A stretch of DNA of 23,397 bases from Bacteroidales bacterium UBA1077. GTDB taxonomy: Bacteria; Bacteroidota; Bacteroidia; Bacteroidales; UBA932. A model generated the notes under the pieces. The model was not told the DNA's origin. It made no database searches and saw only the letters and a program-made list of their open reading frames with translations. Below are positions 1 to 6,904 of this stretch, piece after piece; within the stretch, counting starts at the first letter, position 1, and every line of letters begins with the position of its first letter. The stretch spans positions 1-23,397 of the forward strand of contig DCCQ01000021.1 in NCBI GenBank assembly GCA_002314195.1, read 5' to 3'. Position numbers and translations under genes: made by a program.

Positions 1-3
1 AAA

Positions 4-18
4 TTGTTAACTTAACAA
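4..18. promoter_or_regulatory. 15-nt perfect palindrome upstream of GH27
   Basis: TTGTTAA, a central C, then TTAACAA form a perfect inverted repeat at the left edge, about 170 nt before the GH27 start. It is AT-rich, has only a 1-nt centre and is not followed by a T-run, so an operator-like site is more plausible than a terminator. The rest of 19-189 holds no gene I can support and no convincing -33/-7 promoter pair. The function is unknown and chance cannot be excluded. Confidence 0.3.
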
Positions 19-189
19 CCTAATTATTAATAACGTTTCAACAGGAAAATCCCCTACCTTGGTTCCCCACTCTTTTTCAGAAAAGTTTGTCATCATCGTC
101 CGTCCGAGGTAGGGTAAAACCCGGAGAATACGTTAATATTGCTGTAAAGATTGAACAACACTACAAAAAAAACAAAACAATTCATTATT

Positions 190-1827
190 ATGAGAAAGAT
201 TTCCATTCTGATGTCCTGCGCGACTATCATACTCGCAACCACCTCAGCATCAGCGCAATCGGAGCCGACAGGCGAAGTGGCCGTACCGGACTGGTCGGAG
301 TACATCCTAACCCCGGATGCCCCGCACACACCACGCATCAACGGAGCCAAAGTTTACGGCGCAAGACCCGGATCCGACTTTCTTTACAAAGTTGCAGCGA
401 CCGGCGACCGTCCGATGAAATTCTCGGCGGAGAACCTCCCAAAAGGTCTGAAAATCGATTCCGAGACAGGTATCATCACCGGGAAAGTGAAGAAGGCCGG
501 AACCTATGTTGTCTCCGTCAAAGCCGTGAACAACCTCGGAGAGGCAAGCCGTGACCTCAGAATCATCATCGGCGACAAAATCGCTCTCACTCCGCCGATG
601 GGCTGGAACAGTTGGAACTGTTGGGGCAACACGGTCAGCCACGAAAAAGTCATGGCTTCGGCCAAGGCCATCCTTGAAAGCGGCCTCGCTGACTACGGCT
701 GGTCGTACATCAACATCGACGACGGCTGGCAGGGTCTCCGAGGAGGAAAGGAAAACGCCATCCAGCCGAACCGTAAATTCCCTGACATGAAGGGCCTTGT
801 GGACACCTTGCACTCAATGGGATTCAAGGTAGGCATCTACTCCGGCCCTTGGGTGGCCACCTACGCGGCCCACATCGGAACACAGTGCGACAACGCCGAC
901 GGCACCTACGACTGGGTCAAGAAAGGTTTGGTCAACGAGAACTACAGAATGGTCGATCCGTCCGGAAAACTCACCCGCGAGCAACTTTGGTACAGCGGAA
1001 AATATTCATTCGCCAGACAGGACGCGCGCCAGTGGGCGGAATGGGGATTCGACTATCTTAAGTACGACTGGAACCCACACGACTGGTTCAGCATGAAGGA
1101 GATGCACGACGAGTTGCAAAAGTGCGGCAGGGACATCGTCTACAGTCTCTCCAACACCGCCCTCCTTCCTTTGGCCGAGGAATATGTCAAATACGCCAAC
1201 TGCTGGAGAACCACCGGCGACATACGTGACAACTGGAGGAGCATTTCCGGAATCGGTTTCGGCAGGAACAGCAGCTGGGCGCCATATTCGGCTCCAGGTC
1301 ACTGGCCTGACGGGGACATGCTCGTCATAGGAAACGTGGGATGGGGCAGAAAGTACCACTACACCAACCTCACTCCGGACGAGCAGTACACCCACATCAC
1401 ACTCTGGGCAATGCAGGCATCTCCACTTCTGATAGGCTGCGACATGGCTGTCGCCGACAAGTTCACGAAGAGCCTTCTATGCAACAGCGAGGTGATCGAC
1501 ATCAACCAGGATCCGCTTGGCTACGCCGCTACCAAGATCTACGGAGACAATTCTTACGCCACCTATTTCAAACCTCTTGAGGACGGTTCCATCGCCATAG
1601 CGATGTTCAACCTCAGCGAATCTTCCAAGAAGATCGGGTTCAAGCCAAGGGCCATCGGAGTGATCGGTGACAAGATCACCATCCGTGACGTTTGGAGACA
1701 GAAAGACATCACAGTGATGACAAATGACAGAGATCGTTTTGACACTGAAGTTCCTCCTCACGGAGTTGTGCTGGTCAAGGTTTCCCCTGGCTACACCAAA
1801 GAGAGACCTGCCGGCAGCAGACGTTAG
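190..1827 (+). CDS. Secreted alpha-galactosidase, glycoside hydrolase family 27, with N-terminal putative Ig domain
   Basis: Predicted to remove terminal alpha-linked galactose from oligosaccharides or glycan side chains in the periplasm or outside the cell, by the retaining mechanism of GH27. I chose the ATG at 190 because it opens directly onto a Sec signal peptide (MRKISILMSC to ATTSASA); an in-frame ATG at 151 would add 13 polar residues. From 190 the protein has 545 residues. After the signal comes a He_PIG-type putative Ig domain (about residues 45-130, with LPKGLKID and TGIITGKV), then the melibiase barrel: MGWNSWNCWG, YINIDDGWQG, KVGIYSGPW, the nucleophile in LKYDW (D293), the acid/base region in TTGDIRDNW (D344), GHWPDGDMLVIG and SPLLIGCDM. 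A beta-sandwich tail follows. All expected catalytic residues are present. The next gene is convergent, so this is the last gene of its unit; any operon partners would lie left of the window. Confidence 0.93.
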   Translation: MRKISILMSCATIILATTSASAQSEPTGEVAVPDWSEYILTPDAPHTPRINGAKVYGARPGSDFLYKVAATGDRPMKFSAENLPKGLKIDSETGIITGKVKKAGTYVVSVKAVNNLGEASRDLRIIIGDKIALTPPMGWNSWNCWGNTVSHEKVMASAKAILESGLADYGWSYINIDDGWQGLRGGKENAIQPNRKFPDMKGLVDTLHSMGFKVGIYSGPWVATYAAHIGTQCDNADGTYDWVKKGLVNENYRMVDPSGKLTREQLWYSGKYSFARQDARQWAEWGFDYLKYDWNPHDWFSMKEMHDELQKCGRDIVYSLSNTALLPLAEEYVKYANCWRTTGDIRDNWRSISGIGFGRNSSWAPYSAPGHWPDGDMLVIGNVGWGRKYHYTNLTPDEQYTHITLWAMQASPLLIGCDMAVADKFTKSLLCNSEVIDINQDPLGYAATKIYGDNSYATYFKPLEDGSIAIAMFNLSESSKKIGFKPRAIGVIGDKITIRDVWRQKDITVMTNDRDRFDTEVPPHGVVLVKVSPGYTKERPAGSRR

Positions 1828-1925
1828 TCTCCGGCATCCTTCACAACCATACCAAGAATGGCAGGCCCTTTCTACAACTTCAGACTCCACTTCATTGTTT
1901 AAATGGTTTCCGACTGATACGGACA

Positions 1926-3275
1926 TCATCGGATCGGCCCAAGTATGGCTTTACGGTAACAGAATGTTTGGTAAAGGGAACGGTAGACGAGGTGGGCATA
2001 ATAGGCGGCGAAGAAGAGATGGGCGGCTGCCGTTCCTTTGGGGCTTAGGAGGAACATTCCAAGGAGCCAGACGGCGAAGAAGGCTATTACGCATCCGATG
2101 TTGGAGTCACGCATCGTTTTGGTGGCGGTGGCTCCGGTGTAGATGCCGTCCCAGGTAAAAGCCGGGCAACTGATCAGAGGGAAGAATATCAGCCACGGCA
2201 TGAACGCACGTGTGGTTTCGACCACGATGCCGTCTGATGTCAGGAGACGGACCATCGACATTCCGGAAACAGCATAGATGAACACAAAGATGACACCGAT
2301 CCCCATGCTCCAGCCAAAGGTGTAATCCACTGTCTGCCGCACCATCTGAGGCCAACGGACACCGACAAACTTTCCGGTGAGAGCCTCGCCGGCGAAAGCG
2401 AATCCGTCTGTGAAATAGGAGAATACCAAAAGGAGTTTGAGCATTATCGAGCAAGAAGCCAACAACACGTCTCCAAAACGGGCGGAGATTGCAGTGAACG
2501 CAAGATAGACTATTATCAGGCAGACCGAGCGGACGAACAGGTCACGGTTGACCGAGAAGAACCTCTGGATCTTGTCGCCGTTGAAAGCTGACTTAAAGTC
2601 CTGAAATGACAAATTTCCGAATACATTTCCGAACTTCAAGGCGACACGGCATGACGCGAAAAGTAGACCTGAATATTGCGCCAAGACCGTCCCTAAAGCT
2701 ATGCCCTTGAATCCCAGGCCATCGAAACCGGTTCCCGAAACGCCAAAAGTAAGAAGAATGCTGAACAGGACGTTGCCACCGTTCACTATCACGTCCGTCA
2801 GCATCGAGCTGAACGTGTCCTGCATCCCGATGAACCAGCCCCGGAACGCCATCAGGCTGAGGGTTGCGGGAGCCGCCCAGATGCGGATGTAGAAATATTC
2901 AAGGGCCAGGGAACGCACTTCATCAGAGCATCCGACAAAGAGAAAGATCAGTTTCTGGAACGGCCATTGGATCATGAGCAAGGCAAAGGCTATGATGAAA
3001 GCCAAGCCGACTCCCCTTGTAAGATTGCCGGCGCAATCATCCCAGTCTTCCCGTCCGAAAGCCTGGGCGGTCATTCCGCCTGTTCCGGCCCGCAGGAATC
3101 CGAAGTTCCAGTACAGCAGGTCAAACATCAGAGAGCCGACAGAGATGCCTCCGATCAACGCGGCCGCGGATGCATCCAAATGACCAGCCACGGCAATGTC
3201 AACCATTCCGACCAACGGTACGGTCAGGTTGGCGAGTATGCTCGGCAGAGCCAGGCGAAGCATTTCCTTATTCAT
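1926..3275 (-). CDS. MATE family efflux transporter, DinF-like
   Basis: Inner-membrane multidrug/toxin (or metabolite) extrusion protein, expected to be driven by Na+ or H+. The translation is hydrophobic throughout with about 12 membrane segments. It opens with MNKEMLRLALPSILANL and VPLVGMVDIAVAGHLD, the typical MATE helix 1, followed by FLRAGTGGMTAQAFGRED and, at the start of the second half, a second repeat-like bundle (FTDGFAFAGEALTGKFVG). The subgroup resembles DinF rather than NorM. I chose the start at 3275 (449 residues) because a TAnnTTTG box lies at 3296-3289 on this strand; the ATG at 3347 would put that box inside the gene, and one at 3284 lies very close to the expected transcript start. 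Length is normal for the family. It is convergent with the GH27 gene and divergent from the aldehyde dehydrogenase. The substrate cannot be told from sequence. Confidence 0.9.
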   Translation of the reverse strand: MNKEMLRLALPSILANLTVPLVGMVDIAVAGHLDASAAALIGGISVGSLMFDLLYWNFGFLRAGTGGMTAQAFGREDWDDCAGNLTRGVGLAFIIAFALLMIQWPFQKLIFLFVGCSDEVRSLALEYFYIRIWAAPATLSLMAFRGWFIGMQDTFSSMLTDVIVNGGNVLFSILLTFGVSGTGFDGLGFKGIALGTVLAQYSGLLFASCRVALKFGNVFGNLSFQDFKSAFNGDKIQRFFSVNRDLFVRSVCLIIVYLAFTAISARFGDVLLASCSIMLKLLLVFSYFTDGFAFAGEALTGKFVGVRWPQMVRQTVDYTFGWSMGIGVIFVFIYAVSGMSMVRLLTSDGIVVETTRAFMPWLIFFPLISCPAFTWDGIYTGATATKTMRDSNIGCVIAFFAVWLLGMFLLSPKGTAAAHLFFAAYYAHLVYRSLYQTFCYRKAILGPIR

Positions 3276-3288
3276 CGCATCCATACGA

Positions 3289-3296
3289 CAAAGGTA
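3289..3296 (-). promoter_or_regulatory. Bacteroidetes-type -7 box for the MATE gene
   Basis: Read on the minus strand this is TACCTTTG, a full match to the TAnnTTTG -7 element of the Bacteroidetes housekeeping sigma factor. A clear TTTG -33 element at 19-21 nt spacing is not visible. Transcription would start around 3282-3284, giving a leader of only about 8-10 nt before the chosen ATG at 3275. Confidence 0.5.
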
Positions 3297-3358
3297 GTCA
3301 TAAAGTGGAAATATTCGGGAACTGAGAATGTGAGTTCTGAATATCAAGAGTAATTCAC

Positions 3359-3366
3359 TAACTTTG
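3359..3366 (+). promoter_or_regulatory. Bacteroidetes-type -7 box for the aldehyde dehydrogenase gene
   Basis: TAACTTTG matches the TAnnTTTG -7 consensus and lies 23 nt before the ATG at 3390. As with the divergent gene, no good TTTG -33 element is visible at the usual spacing. The two -7 boxes of the divergent pair are 62 bp apart, so the promoter regions overlap. Confidence 0.5.
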
Positions 3367-3389
3367 AGGCGTGATATTCATAAAGCACC

Positions 3390-4766
3390 ATGATGTCGGA
3401 AAATACTTCGGTTGAGAGGATAAAGGAGATAAGGGAGCGGCAGGAACGCTTTTTCAGGAGAGGTGTGACCCTTGATGTGAAATGGCGGCTGGAGCGGCTC
3501 AAGGCGTTCGAGGCGGCTGTGCGCAAATGGGAAAAACCATTGTGCGAGGCGCTGTGGACAGATCTGCACAAATCTTACGAAGAGGCTTACCTGACTGAGG
3601 TCAGCATACTTCTCGGCGAGATACGCAGCCATATTCATAACATCCGGAAATGGAGCAGGCCGCAGAGGGTCCCGACTCCGCTGAAGATGTTCCCGTCCTC
3701 CAGCAGGATAATCAGCGAGCCGCTCGGCACCGCGCTGATTGTCTCACCGTGGAACTACCCGGTGCAACTGCTTCTCACTCCGCTCGTTGGGGCCATCTCT
3801 TCCGGTTGCACAGCGGTGCTAAAGCCATCGCCTTACGTCCCGAACGTCTCCAGAGTCACCCAACAGATGATCGAGGACACTTTCAGCGATGAATATGTCA
3901 CCGTCGTCCAAGGAGACCGCAACGTCAATTCAGCTCTGCTGGAGGAACGTTGGGATCTGATCTTCTTCACAGGAAGTCCTGCGCTAGGCAGGATCGTGAT
4001 GGGAGCCGCAGCGAAGAACCTCACGCCTGTAGTACTTGAACTCGGTGGAAAAAGTCCGTGCATCGTGGACAAGGACGCTGACATCAAGGTGGCAGCGAAA
4101 CGCATTGCTTGGGGGAAGAGCCTCAACGCTGGGCAGACCTGTATAGCTCCGGACTATCTGATGCTTCACGAGGACATCAAGGACTCGTTTCTTAAAGAAT
4201 TGGGAATCAATTTCAAGGCTCTCCTTGGAGAGAATCCTCAGGAGACAGAACACTTTGTCAGAATCGTCAACGACAGAGCGTTCGACAGGCTTGAGGGTTA
4301 CCTTAAAGACGGACGGATCGCTTTCGGCGGGCACACGAACCGCGGTGACAGGTACTTCGAGCCGACAGTTCTGGATGGAGTCTCGCCGGACGCGCCGGTG
4401 ATGCGGGAAGAGATTTTCGGGCCGATTTTCCCGGTGCAGACGTTCAAGGACATCGATGAGGTCATCTCATTCGTGACATCAAGGGAAAAGCCGCTGGCTC
4501 TGTACTATTTCGGAAGTCAAGGGGAGCACGTCCTTCGCCACACATCCTCCGGCGGAGCCTGCATCAACGACACGATAATGCACATAGCCAATGAGAACGT
4601 TCCGTTCGGCGGGGTCGGGAGCTCAGGGCTGGGCAGCTACCACCATAAGCGCAGTTTCGACGCGTTCACGCACTATCGGGCTGTCGTCACCACACCTACG
4701 TGGTTCGACCTTCCGTTCCGCTATATGCCGTACAAGTTTTTCAAGGTTGTGAAGCGGATTTTGTAG
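3390..4766 (+). CDS. NAD(P)+-dependent aldehyde dehydrogenase, ALDH3-like
   Basis: Oxidises aldehydes to carboxylates with NAD(P)+; by similarity to the class 3 / fatty-aldehyde and coniferyl-aldehyde group it probably acts on medium-chain or aromatic aldehydes. It has 458 residues, the short length typical of ALDH3 (class 1/2 enzymes are about 500). Visible motifs are VSPWNYPVQLLLTPL (residues 118-132), FFTGSPALG (192-200), LELGGKSP with the general base E217, NAGQTCIAPDY with the catalytic C251, EEIFGPIFPV (340-349) and the C-terminal PFGGVGSSGLGSYHHKRSF. The last 20 residues (FRYMPYKFF to KVVKRIL) are basic and hydrophobic and could touch the membrane, as in fatty aldehyde dehydrogenases. 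A second ATG at 3393 is equally possible. It is transcribed divergently from the MATE gene and has no visible link to the PUL downstream. Confidence 0.93.
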   Translation: MMSENTSVERIKEIRERQERFFRRGVTLDVKWRLERLKAFEAAVRKWEKPLCEALWTDLHKSYEEAYLTEVSILLGEIRSHIHNIRKWSRPQRVPTPLKMFPSSSRIISEPLGTALIVSPWNYPVQLLLTPLVGAISSGCTAVLKPSPYVPNVSRVTQQMIEDTFSDEYVTVVQGDRNVNSALLEERWDLIFFTGSPALGRIVMGAAAKNLTPVVLELGGKSPCIVDKDADIKVAAKRIAWGKSLNAGQTCIAPDYLMLHEDIKDSFLKELGINFKALLGENPQETEHFVRIVNDRAFDRLEGYLKDGRIAFGGHTNRGDRYFEPTVLDGVSPDAPVMREEIFGPIFPVQTFKDIDEVISFVTSREKPLALYYFGSQGEHVLRHTSSGGACINDTIMHIANENVPFGGVGSSGLGSYHHKRSFDAFTHYRAVVTTPTWFDLPFRYMPYKFFKVVKRIL

Positions 4767-4776
4767 GGGGCATTGA

Positions 4777-4791
4777 TTCCGCGCGGCGGAA
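4777..4791. terminator. Possible hairpin after the aldehyde dehydrogenase gene
   Basis: TTCCGC, GCG, GCGGAA form a 6-bp GC-rich stem with a 3-nt loop, 10 nt after the ALDH stop codon. No T-run follows, so it is not a textbook intrinsic terminator. It may still end or stabilise the ALDH transcript before the sigma factor promoter. The call rests on position and pairing alone. Confidence 0.35.
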
Positions 4792-4842
4792 CGCGAGACT
4801 TTGACGCTGTGGACGGAAATGGAGAAAAGTTCCACGAAATGG

Positions 4843-4873
4843 TTGATGTTGTAGGATTTTAGTTGTATCTTCG
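4843..4873 (+). promoter_or_regulatory. Bacteroidetes housekeeping-type promoter for the ECF sigma gene
   Basis: A -33-like TTG (4843-4845) is separated by 20 nt from TATCTTCG (4866-4873), a one-base variant of the TAnnTTTG -7 box. Spacing is within the usual 19-21 nt. It sits 29 nt before the sigma factor ATG at 4903. This suggests that the regulator is made at a basal level by the housekeeping sigma factor, before any autoregulation. Confidence 0.55.
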
Positions 4874-4902
4874 CCGCGTGGGAGACTCTAACTCGTGTGA
4901 CA

Positions 4903-5541
4903 ATGGCAAAAACAGACAAACAATCCCGTTACCAATGGCTGTATGAGACTTACGAAAACGATTTGTTTTCGTACGGACAGGCCTTTGGCATCGAAAAAGA
5001 GGAGCTGGAAGATGCCATACACGATGTCTTTCTCCACCTCTACGAACACGACCACCGGTTGTGGGAGAGCAACAACATCAAAGCCTATCTGCTGAACTGC
5101 CTGAAAAACCAAATCCGCATGAAGAAACGGAAGCACAATGTTCTCAGTCTCTTCCCGGACAAGGACGAAGAAGCTTACGACTTTCTCATCGTTGTAAACG
5201 GCTTCGAACTTCTGGAGAACAGGCAGGAACGATCCGAACAAATCCGGATCCTGCAGGAGATGCTCGACAGCCTCACACCCCGCCAGCGCGAGGCCATCTA
5301 CCTGCGCTACACACAAAGTCTGAGCTACAGAGAAATCGCGGAACTGATGCATATCCAGCCTACCGCCGCACAGAAATTGGTCTACCGCGCCATCAACGAC
5401 ATGCGCAGCCTGCAGCCGAAGATGATATTCGTGCTGCTCCTCGGACTCATGTCAACAGTCAGTCCCTCGACAACTCCGGAAGGAAACGATAGGCGTTCCA
5501 TTGAAGAATGGTCTGGATGCATTGAAAAACATATCCACTGA
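4903..5541 (+). CDS. ECF-type RNA polymerase sigma factor of the PUL
   Basis: Alternative sigma factor expected to direct RNA polymerase to the PUL promoter once released by the FecR-like protein encoded next door. From the ATG at 4903 it has 212 residues; a GTG two codons upstream is less likely. Region 2 (about residues 10-76) includes the DAIHDVFLHLYE helix and the IKAYLLNCLKNQIR segment. Region 4 (about 116-168) has LTPRQREAIYLRY and the helix-turn-helix LSYREIAELM. No region 3 is present, as expected of ECF factors. After region 4 there is an unusual tail: a hydrophobic run (MIFVLLLGLM) and then a polar stretch of about 30 residues. The gene is followed after 99 bp by the anti-sigma gene. 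The sigma/FecR/STN-SusC order is the known trans-envelope signalling arrangement in Bacteroidetes PULs. Confidence 0.93.
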   Translation: MAKTDKQSRYQWLYETYENDLFSYGQAFGIEKEELEDAIHDVFLHLYEHDHRLWESNNIKAYLLNCLKNQIRMKKRKHNVLSLFPDKDEEAYDFLIVVNGFELLENRQERSEQIRILQEMLDSLTPRQREAIYLRYTQSLSYREIAELMHIQPTAAQKLVYRAINDMRSLQPKMIFVLLLGLMSTVSPSTTPEGNDRRSIEEWSGCIEKHIH

Positions 5542-5640
5542 CGCATTCCGGATGTCACCTCCGCGAAAAGATAAAAAATATTAACTTTTCGTGGGGCTAT
5601 TTCATAACTTGCCGCATTCTTAAGATGAAATTAAAAAAGA

Positions 5641-6846
5641 ATGCACATGCAAACCTATCACCATATTCCGGCATCGGTCAAGAGATGGATTGAAGACAAA
5701 GACTTTATCCTCCACTGCCTGACACCCACGCCCGAATCGGAAGTCAAATGGAAGCATTACCTCCGGGAACATCCGGAATCGGAAGCTGACATGCGGGAAG
5801 CTCAACGCATCCTCCTCTCGACCCGTCTGAATCCCGCGCACCGCCCGGCCGAAGAATCAAACCGCCTGTGGGAACGCATTGCCGAAGACATGCGACGCAG
5901 CGACAGCAAACGCCGCCATCGCCGCGTCCTTACGACACGTTATGTCACAGCCGCCTGCATCACGACGATTGTCTTCATCGCCTCATGGCTGCTGTGGGCA
6001 ACATTCTCACCTTCACCCGACAAAATGCCCCTGACAGCTGAACTTACCGCCATTGACACATTGCACCGGGAAGTCACCCTCATCAGTGACAATCATCAGC
6101 CTATCCAGATAGAAAACAACGCGCTAATCTCCTGCGACAGCCTTATCACCATCCACGCACGAGGAGAAAAGACACACGCGCTGCAGAATGAGGCCTCCAC
6201 CCCGACAGGTGGTACAAACACACTGATTGTGCCCTACGGCAAGCGCTCCTCACTCATTCTGGCCGATGGTTCGAAAGTATGGATCAACTCGGGCAGCGTA
6301 CTGCACTTTCCTTCCATCTTCAAGGGGAAGGAACGCCGCATTCAGGTAGAGGGGGAAATCTACATTGAAGTAGCCCATGATTCCACACGTCCTTTCTTCG
6401 TAGAGACATCACAGATGGCAATCAATGTATTGGGCACAAAATTCAACGTCTCTGCCTATCGGGACGATGACAGCCAGTCGGTGGTGCTCGTTGAAGGGAA
6501 AGTGAATGTCAGGACCGCCGGCGAAGGTGACTGCACGCTGGTTCCGGACCAACGCCTCTGCTTCGACACCACGGGCAGACTATTCCGGGTTGACCGCGTG
6601 GATGTGTCCTACTATACCTCCTGGAAAGAGGGCATCCTTCAGTTCCGGGGCGAAACGATGGAAGAGATCGCCCTCCGGCTGAGCCGATACTACAACGTGC
6701 ATATTCATTGCTCATCTTCAGTGGCAGGCAAATGCACTATGGGCAAGCTGCTCCTTTTCGATGACATCCACCAGGTAATGAAAACGTTCTCGCTGCTCTA
6801 CGACATACGCTACACGGTAGAGGACGGAGAAATCCGGATCCTATAA
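5641..6846 (+). CDS. FecR-like anti-sigma factor
   Basis: Single-pass inner-membrane protein that holds the ECF sigma factor in the cytoplasm and receives the signal from the STN domain of SusC-1 in the periplasm. It has 401 residues. A cytoplasmic N-terminal part (1-100, with the acidic sigma-binding-type region and a basic RRHRR stop before the membrane) is followed by one membrane segment (about 101-123), a FecR domain (about 195-290, with VPYGKRSSLILADGSKVWIN and VLGTKFNVSAY) and a C-terminal DUF4974-type domain (about 330-400, with LQFRGETMEEIALRLSRYY). An ATG at 5647 is an alternative start. In the 99-bp gap before it, TAACTTTTCG (5582-5591) and TAACTTGCCG (5605-5614) form an imperfect direct repeat that might contain a promoter, though neither is a clean -7 box. 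All expected parts are present and the length is normal. Confidence 0.92.
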   Translation: MHMQTYHHIPASVKRWIEDKDFILHCLTPTPESEVKWKHYLREHPESEADMREAQRILLSTRLNPAHRPAEESNRLWERIAEDMRRSDSKRRHRRVLTTRYVTAACITTIVFIASWLLWATFSPSPDKMPLTAELTAIDTLHREVTLISDNHQPIQIENNALISCDSLITIHARGEKTHALQNEASTPTGGTNTLIVPYGKRSSLILADGSKVWINSGSVLHFPSIFKGKERRIQVEGEIYIEVAHDSTRPFFVETSQMAINVLGTKFNVSAYRDDDSQSVVLVEGKVNVRTAGEGDCTLVPDQRLCFDTTGRLFRVDRVDVSYYTSWKEGILQFRGETMEEIALRLSRYYNVHIHCSSSVAGKCTMGKLLLFDDIHQVMKTFSLLYDIRYTVEDGEIRIL

Positions 6847-6854
6847 GGAATGAT

Positions 6855-6899
6855 CTTATTAATAGCCACTTATTATCCTTATTAATAACCACTTATTAT
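6855..6899 (+). repeat. Two tandem 22-nt repeats directly upstream of susC-1
   Basis: Copies at 6855-6876 and 6878-6899 both run from CTTATTAATA to CCACTTATTAT and differ at a single base (G or A at repeat position 11). They are offset by 23 bp, about two helical turns, and end 5 nt before the susC-1 ATG. They fill nearly the whole 58-bp gap between the anti-sigma stop and susC-1. They are very AT-rich compared with the flanking genes. Possible roles are an operator pair, a translation enhancer or site for an RNA-binding regulator in the leader, or a recent slippage duplication with no function. Confidence 0.7.
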
Positions 6900-6904
6900 A
6901 ATGT

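Noticed and set aside
55..62. TACCTTGG as a -7 box upstream of GH27
   Set aside because: It deviates from TAnnTTTG, the nearest TTT-like element is at the wrong spacing, and it is over 120 nt from the start codon.
134..141. TAATATTG as a -7 box for the GH27 gene
   Set aside because: One mismatch to TAnnTTTG, and no TTTG-like -33 element occurs 19-21 nt upstream. Too weak to call as a promoter.
307..813. Minus-strand open frame inside the GH27 gene
   Set aside because: It lies fully antisense to conserved GH27 motifs and shows no domain or signal of its own.
1828..1925. Terminator between the convergent GH27 and MATE genes
   Set aside because: I looked for a stem-loop with a T-run on either strand and found none convincing in the 98-bp gap.
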